A stretch of DNA of 64,000 nucleotides from Ostreococcus mediterraneus. Taxonomy: Eukaryota; Chlorophyta; Mamiellophyceae; Mamiellales; Bathycoccaceae. This document shows, in pieces, positions 1 through 11,868 of the stretch. Both the position numbers and the translations under genes were made by a program. Under the pieces are notes generated by a model. The model was not told the DNA's origin and made no database searches. It worked only from the letters and a program-made list of their open reading frames with translations. Positions within the stretch are counted from its first letter, which is position 1. Each line of letters starts with the position of its first letter. The stretch is from NCBI GenBank assembly GCA_012295225.1, contig WMKK01000011.1:96860-160859 (forward strand), given 5' to 3'.

Positions 1-272
1 CGCAATCAAATTCACAGATCCAGTCGTTTCGTCGCGCGTCGCGCCCCGATTCGCGCCTCGCCGCGCGGCCCGCGCACTTGAATCACACGCACCGAACGAG
101 CGCCGCCGCGGACGCGCGAGTTGTGCGTCGCGTCGCGTCGCCTCGGCGCGCGATTGAATGACGTTTGGCCACACTCGTTGACGCTTGACTTCATCCCGTC
201 GCGGCTCATCCGCGCCCGGCGCCGTCATCGACGCGTTCGCGCACGGAACATCGCCGAGTGCGTGGCGCAGGC

Positions 273-3125
273 ATGTTTGCGCGTTCGATGGCGCTCGACG
301 GCGCGTGCGCGAGGCGCGTGGTTGTGGATAAGTGGTGCGAAAAAGTGCACCGACCAAAGCACTGCGATGGCCACGTCGCGCGCGCACGGACGCGCGTTCG
401 CGCATCGCCGCGGCCTAGCGCGGACGAACGCACATCGTCGACGATGGCATCCATGTCTCGCGCGCGCGAACGTGAGGCGGATGCGGCGCTGGGGAGGGAG
501 CCTCTGGGCGGAGCCGCGCTAGGCGGAGCCAAAGCGCTCGCGTGGTTGAAGGATGCGTGCGCGTGCGCCGCCGATCGCGTCGTGCTCGAGACGTTGAAGG
601 GTGAAGGTTCCTTTTCTTTTGATACGTTCGATGTCACGCGCGAGATTGCGGCGAGCGCGAGGGGCACGGCACCGACTGAAAATGTTCGCCTGGCGTTGGC
701 GCACCGACCGACGACAAATCCAATGTTTCTTCGCGCGGCGTACGATGCGTTATCTCGCGCGCTCGGGGGCGATAGCGCCGCCAAGGCGAGTGAAACATGG
801 GCACAATTACGCACGTCTGTGGTGTTGGAGAAAAATAAACGCAAGGTGAAGGCGAAAAACGCGAAAGATGATGTAAAGAATGCGTCGACGTCGGCGACGA
901 TTGACCGCGTGTCGACGTTTGTGAATAGAGGGAAAGAGTTATTAGCGCTCGAGCGCGAACAGGAAATCGCATCCACCTCGTCGGTGCGTTATGGTGACGA
1001 CGATGCGAGCGATGAGTACAGAGCGCGAGACGTTGCGAACGGATTGGTCGTTGTCGGCGCCACGCGCGGAGCCGACGGCGCGTCGCTTCTCGTCTTCAAG
1101 TCATTCAACGACAAAGATATCCCAAACCATGCCCTCACCGTGGGCGACCGCGTCTCCATCGACGTCATCGGTAATATTAGTGACGCTAAGCCGTCGTACG
1201 ACAGTTTTGATGAAGCTGAAGCCGATGTTGCGGTTTCGACGTCCCGGGAAGCGACGGTGCGCTTTTTGGGCGACGCCATGGACGCGCGCGTTTCGGCTCG
1301 TTTGCACGACGCGACATCCATCACGCTCGAGTACGGCGAGCGCGATGCGACGGGGATTATTCGTGAATTGGCGGGTAAGGTGTTAAGTCTAGCGCGCGTG
1401 CCGGATGTGACGACGTATGAGAGGCAAGTCAAGGCGTTGGACGCGTTGATGGCGGCGACGGCGGCGACGCGGTCAAATCCGGCGTGTTCGCGCGTCATCA
1501 ATGCGGTTTTCGATGCTTCCCGCACCGCTGAATGGCGCGACGACGACTTGAACACCATCACCGATGTCGACGCGGCCACCAGCGCAGCGGTCGCGACGGT
1601 ATCGGTCGAGTCCCTCGCCAATATCGTTCCGTTGACTCCGAGCGCCGAAACATTTGACGCGTCTCAAATCGTCGCCTCTCGCGCGGCGTCGACGTCCAAG
1701 TACCCCGTGGTGTGCATTCAAGGCCCACCAGGTACGGGTAAAACCGCCGTCGTCGTCGAAATCATCGCCCAAGCCATCGCTCGAGGCGAACGCGTGCTCG
1801 CGTGCGCGCCAAGTAATTTAGCCGTGGATAATTTGGTTGAGCGTTTGGCGGGCGTCGAGGGCGTCCGTCCGGTGCGCCTAGGCGCGCCCGAGCGCATCAG
1901 CGCCGCCGCGTTATCCTCATCCCTAGACGCCCAAGTCACGGCATATAGCGAAGCATTCTTTGCGCAGCAGCGTTTGGATTCACAGGATGCTGCGTTGCGG
2001 TTACGGCGCATGATGCAGCGTGCAAACGACGGGACAAAAATGTCCAAAGCCGAGCGGGCGACGCTCGAAGCCGACATCGACGCCTTGAAAGCTTACCAAC
2101 GGAAACTCACCAAAACTGGCACGAAGCGTAAAAAGCTCGCGACGTCATCGATTTTGCGAGGCGCAAACGTCGTGCTCGCGACAAATGCGGGTGCGGGCGC
2201 GGATGCGATACAAACGTTGCCGCCGTTTGATTTGGTTGTCGTGGACGAAGCCGCGCAGGCGAGCGAACCGTCAACATGGATTCCACTCGCACGCGCGCGA
2301 CGCGCGGTGCTCATCGGTGACCCGAAGCAACTTGCACCTATAGTTCGCTCTCGTGAAGCCGCACAGGCAGGATTAGCGCGGTCTCTCATGTCGAGGCTGA
2401 TGTCGAAGACGTCGACGTCGAGTCCCGACGCCTCGGAGTCAATCGGGGTGCTGAGCGTCGCGCTCGATACACAATACCGCTCACACGAAGCTATTTCATC
2501 ATGGTGTAGCGTAGAGTCGTATAGCGGACGATTGAACGCCGCGGAAAGCGTCAAAGATGGGTTGTTATGCCATCTTCCCGGGGTGCTACAGACGCCGGTG
2601 ACGACAACGCCGATGTTCATGTTGAGCACGCGGAGCAATGACGGCCGCGTGCCTGTCGAATGTATTGAACGCCGCGTTGGTGGCTCGTACATTAACGAAG
2701 GAGAGGCCACGATTGTTGCGTCGCACGTGTTACTTCTGCTGAAATCTGGCGTCAAGGCGAGTGATATCGCGGTGATTTCGCCGTACGCGGCGCAAGTGCG
2801 ATTGTTACGCGCCGTGTTCTCATCGGCGCTCGAAGACGTTCAAGATTCGGCGAGCGTTGAAGTGTCATCTATCGATGCGTTCCAAGGGCGTGAGGCACAA
2901 GCAGTGGTGATTAGTATGGTTCGAGCGAACCGCGCGCGCGATGTAGGATTTTTGGCGGATGCCAGGCGCATGAACGTCGCGGTGAGTCGGGCCAAGCGGC
3001 ACGTCTCCATCGTCGGCGACCATAAAACGATTACGAACGACGCGTTTTTGGAGCGTCTCGTCAAGCACATCGAAGGCGTGGGATCGTTTAGGACTAATTC
3101 TTCGTATTTGGACGCGCCGCTGTAA
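273..3125 (+). CDS. SF1 helicase of the UPF1/IGHMBP2 (SMUBP2) family, probably organelle-targeted
   Basis: 950-residue superfamily 1B helicase. Walker A GPPGTGKT lies near residue 485, motif II DEAAQ near 657, then QYRSHEAI, the DAFQGREAQAVV motif and finally NVAVSRAKR (motif VI). These are the signatures of IGHMBP2/UPF1-type 5'-3' RNA/DNA translocases. The protein stops soon after motif VI, so it has no R3H or AN1 zinc finger such as animal IGHMBP2 carries; plants have similar plastid-targeted forms. The first ATG (273) gives an Arg/Ala-rich, Met-Phe-Ala-Arg leader that fits a transit peptide; ATG 444 is an alternative cytosolic start. The gene converges on the next one with a 33-bp gap. Family assignment is firm; localisation is inferred. 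Confidence 0.9.
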   Translation: MFARSMALDGACARRVVVDKWCEKVHRPKHCDGHVARARTRVRASPRPSADERTSSTMASMSRAREREADAALGREPLGGAALGGAKALAWLKDACACAADRVVLETLKGEGSFSFDTFDVTREIAASARGTAPTENVRLALAHRPTTNPMFLRAAYDALSRALGGDSAAKASETWAQLRTSVVLEKNKRKVKAKNAKDDVKNASTSATIDRVSTFVNRGKELLALEREQEIASTSSVRYGDDDASDEYRARDVANGLVVVGATRGADGASLLVFKSFNDKDIPNHALTVGDRVSIDVIGNISDAKPSYDSFDEAEADVAVSTSREATVRFLGDAMDARVSARLHDATSITLEYGERDATGIIRELAGKVLSLARVPDVTTYERQVKALDALMAATAATRSNPACSRVINAVFDASRTAEWRDDDLNTITDVDAATSAAVATVSVESLANIVPLTPSAETFDASQIVASRAASTSKYPVVCIQGPPGTGKTAVVVEIIAQAIARGERVLACAPSNLAVDNLVERLAGVEGVRPVRLGAPERISAAALSSSLDAQVTAYSEAFFAQQRLDSQDAALRLRRMMQRANDGTKMSKAERATLEADIDALKAYQRKLTKTGTKRKKLATSSILRGANVVLATNAGAGADAIQTLPPFDLVVVDEAAQASEPSTWIPLARARRAVLIGDPKQLAPIVRSREAAQAGLARSLMSRLMSKTSTSSPDASESIGVLSVALDTQYRSHEAISSWCSVESYSGRLNAAESVKDGLLCHLPGVLQTPVTTTPMFMLSTRSNDGRVPVECIERRVGGSYINEGEATIVASHVLLLLKSGVKASDIAVISPYAAQVRLLRAVFSSALEDVQDSASVEVSSIDAFQGREAQAVVISMVRANRARDVGFLADARRMNVAVSRAKRHVSIVGDHKTITNDAFLERLVKHIEGVGSFRTNSSYLDAPL

Positions 3126-3158
3126 TTCATTCATTCATTTATTTCTATTCGTGCCGTT

Positions 3159-4568
3159 TCACCATTTGGCGATTTCGGCGGCGCGCGCGACGGCAATTTT
3201 CGCTTTCTTCTTCGTATCCGCTAACTCTGTGCGTAACTTATCATTCTCATGGCGAAGCTCTCTGAGCGCGCGTCGAACAATGGTAATGTCATCGCTCGCT
3301 AACGCCTCGTCTACGTCAGTAGGTTTGCTCGATGAGTCACTCGGGGAGCCAAATTTGAGCTGTGTGCCGACGAGCTCTGGCGACGACGAGGAATCGACCG
3401 CTCGCGCACCCATCATCCGCGGCGCAGGAGACATTGATAATCGACGCAACGCTTTTTGAATCGTCTTTGTAACGCTTTCAATCGTGACTTCGCTATTCGT
3501 CGGCTCGGGTGAGGACGACGAGTCGGCGCCAGAGCGCTTGGGCACGCCCGGAGGCGGCATGACGTCGCCGCTCTTGCGCTTGGATTTCACATCTTCTTGC
3601 ACCTTGGGCGCGACTGCAGCCGGCGGCGCCATGCCGGGTAAATTAGAAAACAAATATCCACCAGCACCGGATAATGCCGCGCCGGACATGTTCACCAACG
3701 ACGCTTGTTGGCGCTCAAATTCCTCCGCCTTGGCGCGCGCCACAGGGGGTGGATTCTGCGCCTTGTGCAACCTCTGCATATGCATCGGGCGTTGATTCGG
3801 TCGTGCGGGCGACGGCGACGCCATCTGCGCCATCAATCGCGCATAATACCCTTTCCCTTGCCATGATTCGTGTAATTGTTCGCGTAAGCTCTTCGCATGC
3901 AGGCTCTTCGCCGGCGAAGGCGCGGCGTCTGGCAACATTTCATCCGCCATCTTCATGAGCTCCGCCACGCGGCTGTGTACGTCCTCCACCGCACCGTCCG
4001 TGCTCACACCCGCAGCTTTACGCGCAGCGATTTCTTCCTCATACTGTGCCTTGGCGTACGCTTCTAAATATGCCTGTCGCTGTCGAGGATTACCCACAAA
4101 GGCGGGAGACGGCGGTACTTCATCCGCGGCGACGGTTTCCCAACTTTGAAACTCCCCGAAGCGTTCCGCCGCCTTGTGCGTGCGACGGGACGATCGGCGC
4201 TTAGGTTCGCCATCACTCGCTATAGAATCTGAATCCGTCGTTGTCGTCGTCTTTGACGCGGCGTTTCCAGAGCTTGAGCTCCCCGCGCTCAACTTGCGCG
4301 CCACCGTACCTCCGCCCGCCGTCGAAGGCGTGGGCTCATACGCCGGTGGCGACATCGACACGCCGCTAAACGACTGACTCGAATCTCGAGTACGCGTCGT
4401 CATCGCCTGATCCACCGATGCAAACGAGTCGCTCGTACCCGAAAGCTTTCTCGCCGCGCCGCGGCTCGACCGCCCGCGTTCATCCCCCTCGCCGTGGCTC
4501 ACGCGTTTCGACGCACCGCCTCGCGTCGATCGCGCGCTCGCAGACGACGTCTTCGCCTGTGTAGCCAT
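3159..4568 (-). CDS. Unrecognised Ser-rich protein with C-terminal coiled coil
   Basis: 469 residues from the first in-frame ATG (4568). I do not recognise a family. The first ~130 residues are Ser/Thr/Arg-rich and low complexity. The middle holds a charged helical stretch (about residues 150-260: KAAERFGEFQSWE, then an Ala/Glu-rich segment). The last ~45 residues form an obvious Leu/Glu/Lys coiled coil (ELRHENDKLRTELADTKKK). Many Ser-Pro sites suggest kinase substrates. No membrane segment or targeting peptide is evident. Codon use resembles that of the neighbours and the frame is open throughout, so the gene itself is likely real. Confidence 0.75.
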   Translation of the reverse strand: MATQAKTSSASARSTRGGASKRVSHGEGDERGRSSRGAARKLSGTSDSFASVDQAMTTRTRDSSQSFSGVSMSPPAYEPTPSTAGGGTVARKLSAGSSSSGNAASKTTTTTDSDSIASDGEPKRRSSRRTHKAAERFGEFQSWETVAADEVPPSPAFVGNPRQRQAYLEAYAKAQYEEEIAARKAAGVSTDGAVEDVHSRVAELMKMADEMLPDAAPSPAKSLHAKSLREQLHESWQGKGYYARLMAQMASPSPARPNQRPMHMQRLHKAQNPPPVARAKAEEFERQQASLVNMSGAALSGAGGYLFSNLPGMAPPAAVAPKVQEDVKSKRKSGDVMPPPGVPKRSGADSSSSPEPTNSEVTIESVTKTIQKALRRLSMSPAPRMMGARAVDSSSSPELVGTQLKFGSPSDSSSKPTDVDEALASDDITIVRRALRELRHENDKLRTELADTKKKAKIAVARAAEIAKW

Positions 4569-5121
4569 TACAAAGTCAACGCGCGCGCGTTCGTCAGCCA
4601 GATGTACGTAAAGCGATGCGCAACGACGCGCGGAAGATGATGATCGTTGGACTCGAACAGACACTTTTGTGTCGTCGCATCCACCGCAAGCTCCTCACGC
4701 GCACGCGCGCGACGGCGTCGTTCGTACCTTATTCGTGGCGTCGATGAGTGCGCTCATGCCGCCGGGTGCGGTCGCGCGCGTTTCGGGCGTCGCGTCGCGG
4801 TGTGAAGACGCGATGAGTGATTCAAAGCTTTATTTTTTTTCTCTTTCCCCTCAGACATGGAACGCTCGCGAACTTGACGCGTAGATTGACATTTACGACG
4901 CGTAAGATTACAAAACCACATTGATGTACATATACAATAAAACACACACGCGTGATGGTGTGTTGGTACGTTGGTGCCGCGCGTGCGAGCGCGGGATGAC
5001 GGCGTTTGGGTGGACGTTGGACGTCGAGCGCGGCCGCGGATGGGCGCGGCCGACGGCAGAGGTCTCGGATGACTGTATACGCGCGTGATGATGACTCCGC
5101 GCGCCACTGCCTCATCGAGCG
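4569..5121. other. Intergenic 0.55 kb, promoter of the upstream minus-strand gene
   Basis: Lies between the start of the Ser-rich protein gene and the stop codon of the mTERF-like gene. It contains a T/pyrimidine-rich run near 4830-4855 and an AT-rich patch around 4905-4950. No ATG-initiated frame with protein-like composition and no RNA gene was seen. Confidence 0.5.
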
Positions 5122-5880
5122 TTATAAATCATCAGCGTCGTAGTACCCATCGAGCATCCACTCCGTGGCTTCGACGTCATCTACGCCGCGATCTAACCGT
5201 TCGCGTTCGTCCCAAAGCCTGTCGTATTCATCCATGCGCGCCTCATCCTCTCCGCTCGTATCCAACAACATATTCTGAATAGAAATCGGCAGCGACTCCA
5301 CGTGATCATACGCATGAATGCGATAAATGAGCTCGGGAAACTCGCGCACCACCGCACGGGCGTCGCATCGCGGGTCGAGCGCGGCTAATTTCTCAACCGC
5401 GCGTTCGACGTGCGCGTGAATGTCCTCCACTAATAACAACTTTGGATGACGTTCAATGAGCCCCGTGACATCGGCGCATTGATCAATGTCGCACAGCACG
5501 TCTTGGAGTTCTAACACGCGCTTGTGTGCGGACGCGAGTTCGATGTCTAACATGGCTGGTTCGCGCGCGAACACGGCGCAGACGTCGATGTCTGGCAACA
5601 GACGCCGCAGCGTGTTCCCGGCGACGGCGATCGACACCGCACTGCGCATCGGTTCAACCTTATCTGCGACGTTAACCAAGGCGGCGACGTCCCGCGCACT
5701 GGCGCCGGCGTATTCGCGCCAAAAGTCGATGAGTTCATCGCGCCATGCGTCCCCGGGCGGCGTTTGAGCGCGCGCGCGCAGATTATTGTCACGACGTTGC
5801 GCGTCTCGGGCTCCACGGGCGTACGCGATGCGCGCGTGCGCGAACGGTCGCGCACCGACGCCGGAGGCGCGAGCGAACAT
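5122..5880 (-). CDS. mTERF-like organellar helical-repeat protein (short)
   Basis: 252 residues from ATG 5880. Residues 1-45 are Arg/Ala-rich without acidic residues, which fits a plastid or mitochondrial leader. The rest is helical, with repeated Pro-hydrophobic motifs (FAREPAMLDIEL, IERHPKLLLVED, VREFPELIYRI) spaced about 35-45 residues apart. This is the pattern of mTERF repeats that bind organellar nucleic acid. Only about three repeats are visible and the C-terminus is acidic, so it is short for the family. The call is by pattern; an unrelated alpha-solenoid is possible. Confidence 0.55.
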   Translation of the reverse strand: MFARASGVGARPFAHARIAYARGARDAQRRDNNLRARAQTPPGDAWRDELIDFWREYAGASARDVAALVNVADKVEPMRSAVSIAVAGNTLRRLLPDIDVCAVFAREPAMLDIELASAHKRVLELQDVLCDIDQCADVTGLIERHPKLLLVEDIHAHVERAVEKLAALDPRCDARAVVREFPELIYRIHAYDHVESLPISIQNMLLDTSGEDEARMDEYDRLWDERERLDRGVDDVEATEWMLDGYYDADDL

Positions 5881-6094
5881 GGTTCTGTCGCGTCGTCGTC
5901 GACGACGACGGCGAGTCGCGCACGCGCGATAGTGTGAGGCGGGTAATCCATAGTGGTGGTTTAAACGCGGGAGCTGTACAGTCAGCGACTGGCGTCCGAG
6001 CGCGGTCGGGCGATGTGTGTGCTGTGTTCTAATTACAATTCGCGCGTACGCGTTGTCTATGGTGTCGCACTGCCAATGGTCTTTTGGTTGTGAT

Positions 6095-9000
6095 TTATTT
6101 CTTGAGATTGGCGACAAAGTCGTCGACGGAAAATTCTTCGTCGTATTGCGACGCGTCCCACAATTCTTCCAATCCGTTGACGATGTTTGATAATCCCCCG
6201 GATGCGGCGCCGGCGGCTGCGGCTGCGGCGCCCTTCTGTTCGCTGACTGGCGCGCCATCCTTGCCAAGTTTTGCGCCCTTTTCCGCGGTGAACAACTCGA
6301 GCATTTGTCCGGTATCCATGGCGGACATGGAGGCGTTATCGGCGTTGACCACGGCGTTGGCGACGTCGAGCTTGAAGCGTTGAAGAGACATAATCTTTTC
6401 TTCCAACGTACCACGGGTTAAGATGCGGTAGACGTTTACCGTGCGACGCTGACCGAGGCGGTGCGCACGATCCATGGCTTGTAAATCCTTTTGCGGGTTC
6501 CAGTCATGTTCTAAGAAGACGACGGTGTCGGCGGATGTCAAATTTAAACCCAAGCCACCGACGTGAGTGGTGAGTAACAAGACGTCAATCGACGGATCAG
6601 CGTTGAATTTACGAACGACTTCAAAGCGTTGCGACGGTGCGACAGAACCGTCGAGACGAAGCCAGCTCACGTCGCGCATGGAGTTGGAAAACAACTCGTT
6701 CTCCACTAAATCAAGCAAAGATTTGAGTTGTGAAAATACCAGTACGCGATGGCCCGAGCCTGACGCGGGATTCGGTTTGGCTTCACCCCCGTTCGCCTTT
6801 TCTTCCTCAATGTCGACACCGATGCCGCAATCCAAGAGAATCTGCTTGAGCGCGTCGAACTTTGGTGAACGCATTTCCGGGTCGAGCTTGGTAGTTTTCT
6901 TTGTCCCGCCGTCGCCGGCGACCAAGCGCGGATGCGAGCACAACTTGCGCAAGTACTGCAACGTTTGGAAAACGTGCTGCGCCGCGCCCTCGGCGCTACC
7001 CCCGCTTTGAATCGCATCGACGGCTTGATTCTTTGCTTCGCTTGATTCGAAGGAGTCGTACATCTTTCGTTGCGCCTCGGTGAGGTCGACGTAGACATCT
7101 TGGATGATTTTCGGCGGTAAATCCTTCAACACTTGATCCTTCGTGCGGCGCATGACGAACGGCATGACTTGCTTATGCAAGGCTCCCGTGGCGAGCGCAC
7201 CTTGTTCGGATAACCCACCGCCCTTTTTAGCCGCGGCTGAACGCGCAGCAGCGATGCCGTACGTCGCCTTGAACTCTTTTTCGGTGCCTAAAAATCCCGG
7301 CATTAAAAAGTCAAACAAACTCCACAATTCCACGACGTCGTTCTGAATCGGCGTTCCGGACAATAACAAGCGATGTTCGGCGCGCACCGCCTTGACGGCT
7401 TGCGTGATGCGACTCTTTGGGTTTCGAATCGCATGACCTTCATCCAGTACGCAGTAGCACCAATCGAATTTCCCGAGCGTATCTTCGTCCGCGCGTACGG
7501 ATTCGTACGACATGATGACGACGTCATACTTGGAAAAGTGCTTTTGCATCGCGACGCGATCTCCGGGTGCGCCCTGGTATTCGAGCGGCCGCAACACGTC
7601 CGAGTCAACGTATTGCGAGATTTCGTACGCCCAGTGTCCGACGAGCGTGGTCGGACAAATCACCAGGTGCGGCAAGTTCTTCTTGCCAGCCTGTTTGCGT
7701 TCTATCGTCGTCGCGGCTAAAATGCACGTCGACTGCAACGTCTTTCCGAGACCCATGTCATCTGCGAGCGCTCCATGAAGCTTAAACCTACGCAAAAACG
7801 CAAGCCAGTTCACGCCGTCTTGCTGGTACGGACGCAACGTGCGCGAACACTTGAATGGGAGCTTGAAGTCTTCGATTTTGCTATTGTCCAGGAGCGCTTC
7901 GAGGAATTCACCATCCTTGGTCGAACGCTCTTTTTGCTTTTGGGTTAATTCCTCGGGCGGCGTCGTGCCGCGTGCGAGTGGTAAAAGCGGCACAAGCGAC
8001 GCAAACGCTTTCGTTGCGGCGCCTCGAATATTCAAGTCAGGATCGCTCATACGACCCATTAAGGGTACGAGTAAGAGCACGCAATACGGCGCGAGAGCGG
8101 AACCGAGACGAGCGGTGAGCTCGCTCGCCAATCCAACCGATCCTGCGCGTGTGGCCGTCTCCGCGGCGGCTTCGCCATCTTCCAGACGAGGCACAATATA
8201 CTCGAGCAACGGTGAAATGACGCGATCGGGGTAGGCATTCGCAATTGTGGCGATGGCCTTGCACGCGGTGACTCGCACCGCGGCGTCGGCGTACATCGCC
8301 GCCGCAAACGCGGCGCGCGTAACTTCAATCACCTTTGCACGAAGCGATTCGTGCGCCACCGGCCCGAATACCTTGATCATTTGCAACCCGTCAACGAGAG
8401 TTTGTATCGCGAGTAAGTCGGCGGACTCAGCCGGAGCGTTCACCACGGGCGCGACGATGATTTTCTCGAGTGCGGGCAGCTTTGAGAAAACGTCGCCTCC
8501 GAATGATGCGCAAATCGCGCGAATGCACGCCTCCGCGCCCAAACGCGACACCATGGCTTCGCTAATCTCTTCATCGTCAACGACGCCGCCATTTGCACCT
8601 TTTTTCTTCGCATCTTTGACGTCCTCTTCGGGAACTTCCTTAACGCCCGCTCGAAGCGTTTCCTTGATGTCCCCGCACGCCATGATTGAAATATTCTTCA
8701 ACAACTTGTCATTCGGTGACGGCTTGCGGTCGGCGCACAACTTAATCATCGCCGCCACTGAATTTGCGGCGCGCCTTTGTAGCTCCAAGTCGCGCTCGCG
8801 GCGCACAGAAGACATTAATGGCTGAATGAACGGGTTCAATTTGGGTGGTAACGCGCCAAAGCTCACGGCGGCGCCGGCGGCTGCTGCGAGCACCGAGCCG
8901 TGGAGTTTTGCCTCTGTGTCACGCAATCGCTGCGCAGATGCGTGGAGAGAACTTCTCGCGGTCTCGACCACTTGAATCTTTGTCTGTGTGTGAAAAGTCA

Positions 9001-11723
9001 CAAAATAAAATAAAGTCAGTCGTTGCGCGTCTCTCAAAACGTAAAAAATATCCGAGAAGTCATACTTCTTCCAAGTCAATGCTAGACTGGGGAAACCTGT
9101 ACTCTCGTATGAATGTAGGAGCTGGACACGACTCGAGGTCGTCCGACACGCGCAGCACTGTGTTATGGTGTACTGCGCGTGAGAGTGAGCGCGGTCGATC
9201 GTACGCAATGACGTCGACGCTCCGCACACGCGCTCCATAAACGCGACAAAAAAACAAAGGAAACAATCTAAGCACACATACCTGCGGTACAGCTGCTGAA
9301 AGAGTCGCGGCGGAATCCGCACCAAAACCATCCGCTTCGGGGCTAGGAACCTCGCCCGTCACTTCCACGCCATTCGTTGCCGCTACGCGAAGGAACGCCA
9401 TAGACTCACTTTTTACGTACTTGACCATTTGCGCCACTTCCCCGTATGACGCCGGCGAAGGCGCGCTCGGATACGCCGGATTGGTGTTCGCCAAAATCGC
9501 CGCCAACTTTGCCCCAGGTTCTTGCAACGACGGGCGTTCGGGGCCTGGCGGCACGACGTGGAGCCAGAGCGTAAGAAAGTGCGCACCGGCGAGCCGCGCC
9601 GTGGCATTGGCGTGCGTCAGCATCGACACCGCATGCGCCTCCATTCGCTCCACAGAGTTTGTGCGCGAGTTCGAGCCGAACACCGCGGCGAGCCGGGCGA
9701 GACATTCGAGACCGCGCATGCGCCCGACGGTGGTCGCCGGCCAGTCTTTGGCGACAGCGCGAATTTCACCCTTCACGCTCGGCGGCTGCGAGACAAAGAT
9801 GAGATTGCCTTCGGGACGGGCGGCGACCACCGTCGTCGAGAGTTCGAACCATTTCCCACCGTGCACCATGAACGATGCTTCAATGATAGCGATTGGCACG
9901 GTGCGCAGCAACGCCGTCCACGCGTCGCGCGCGGCTTCGGCGCTCGCGGTATCTTCATCTAAGAGCGCCCCTTGCATGGCGTGACGCATTGCCGGCGCGC
10001 ACGCCTCTTGTACCCAAAGTTCCGCTGTAGAGTTTGGCTCGACAGCTAACAAACGCGAAAGCGTTTGCCACACTGCGAGGCGTACCGATGCGATTGGATG
10101 TGCGGCGAAAGGCCATAAACGAGGGACGACTTCGGCGAGCTGCACGGATGATTTGGCGCGCGTGGTCTCGAGCGCGTACAATTTTGCAATGAGTTTCATC
10201 ACTGGTACCGCGCTCGGGGACAAGTCGTCGAGTTCGGTGAGCAAGCCCCAAAGCGAAGATAACAGTTCGTTGAATTGCGGGTGCGAGGGTAAGTGCTCGG
10301 CGGCGGGAAGGAGCGACTCTGCTGCCGCACCTCGAACGTCGTCGTCGGCGTCGATGAGCGCCTTGGTCGCGGCGGGTAACGCCGCCGGGAGCAAATCGAG
10401 CGCCAACTCGGATTTGGCCGCGAGAATGTACTTCAACCCAAGCAATGCTGAGTGTCGAACTTCCCATTCCGGGCGCGAGAGCAGCGTCAGCGTGCACGAC
10501 ACGACGGCGTCTACCGCTTCAGGCGATAACGGCAACAACGCGGCGCCGAGCGCTTGCGCCGATGTCTCACGCACCGGAGCCACCGCACCATCGCCCGCGA
10601 AATCGCCGAACCGATCGAGTGCCAAGATGCACAACAAGCGCACGCACATATCTTCCAGCCAGCGGGCATTGGCCTCGCGCGCTTGTTCAATCGTACCCGG
10701 TTCGAGCTTCACGCCTGGCGGCGGCGCCCACACCGCCGCGCTCGCCGCTTGATGACGCAACACTTCGCGCAATGCCGCAGCCGCACCGTGGCGCTCTTCC
10801 CAGCCTTCAGAAAACATCATGTACGCCAGCGCCTCGCACGTGCGCGCTAGAGGCCATCCTCCAGCGGCGACTTCGGCTTGTTCTTCGTCGTCCTCCTCGG
10901 CTTCGGCGCGCTCTCGCTCAGCTCGCGCCTCGTCTTCATCCTTCTTCGTGCGTTTGAAATCTCCCGGCGCTAAACCTTCTCTCAACGCACGTTTGGCTTT
11001 GCGTTTTAACTTGTTTAACTCGCGAGCGCTGAGATGGCTATAATCCACGTCGCCGGTCAAACCGTCCACCGCTTCCGCCGCGCTATCGCCCACCGCAACC
11101 TTCTCCTTCACCTCAACCCTCGCCCCGTCGTCATCGAGCAAGTCTTCATCCTTCACTAAATCTGACATTTTCATATTCTCATCCATCATTGCCCCGGCTT
11201 CGGGGCCGAGCTCCATACCGAGACGACGTTTTAAACTCGCCTTGGCCTCCGCCAATCGCTCCGCCTTCGTCCCTGGACCGTGCTCCAGATGCCACCCGAC
11301 GCCGCTCGAGCTCAGCAATATCCCCGCTTTGGCCAACACGCGTTCGACGTCAAACTTCTCGAACGTCAGGTCCAAGGCGTCGCTCGCGGTGAAGGCGTTC
11401 TCCGCCGCGCCGCTCTGGGCGTCGCTCGAGCGCGCGGCTCCTTCACCTTGTTCAGCTTCCAACGACGCAATCGTCGGGTGCGTCAGCCGCGAGGCGATTT
11501 CGCTCATCGTCGCCGACGCCGCCACGCGAGTGTCCCATTTTTTGCTCCGCAAATGCGCGCGAATGCGACGAAGAAGGTTCGGGAGCTGCCCGGCGTGCGA
11601 CGCCGCGAGCTCGCCGATCTGTTTCGCAGCTTCGCGTCGAGCGTCGGGCGTCGAACCCGTATCGATAAGCTTGATGAGACGATCAAGTCGAGACCCGCCG
11701 GCTTCGGCGGCGGCGCCTGACAT
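6095..11723 (-). CDS. MOT1: TATA-binding-protein-associated Snf2 ATPase MOT1/BTAF1 (two exons)
   Basis: Exon 1 runs 11723-9282 and exon 2 runs 8983-6095, joined in phase 0 across a 298-nt intron (donor GTATGT, acceptor CACACAG). The product is about 1776 residues, close to fungal Mot1. Exon 1 begins with the LDRLIKLIDTGSTPDARREAAKQ motif typical of the MOT1 N-terminus and continues as HEAT repeats that grip TBP. Exon 2 holds more HEAT repeats, then the Snf2 core: DDMGLGKT near residue 1225, DEGH near 1328, SGTPIQN, then helicase C with HVGGLGLNL and AHRLGQ. The enzyme uses ATP to strip TBP from DNA. Both halves read as one continuous family member, so the exon join is well supported. Confidence 0.95.
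8984..9281 (-). other. Intron of MOT1
   Basis: 298 nt, phase 0. Donor GTATGT, branch-like ACTGAC 31 nt before the acceptor AG, T-rich tract between. The intron also reads open in the exon 1 frame at first, but the residues there do not resemble the family. Confidence 0.85.
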
Positions 11724-11868
11724 CGTCTGTCGGCGCGTTGATTTCTGAGGCGAGCGCCGAGCGGGCGGTTATTATATAAAACGATGAAACGCGCGTGCAT
11801 TACAAATCACAATCACAAATCAACCCACGCACGCGTGGCTACATCGTCGTTCGAGCGTGACTGATTGA

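Noticed and set aside
4669-4884. Plus-strand 71-codon frame in the intergenic gap
   Set aside because: No ATG at its start, no family likeness and biased composition.
5881-6414. Upstream extension of the mTERF-like frame
   Set aside because: It overlaps the MOT1 C-terminus on the same strand and has Pro/Ser/Arg shadow composition; the leader-like ATG 5880 is better.
9060-9281. In-frame extension of the MOT1 first exon past the donor
   Set aside because: The extra residues do not match MOT1 and the exon 2 frame carries the rest of the protein; the segment is intronic.
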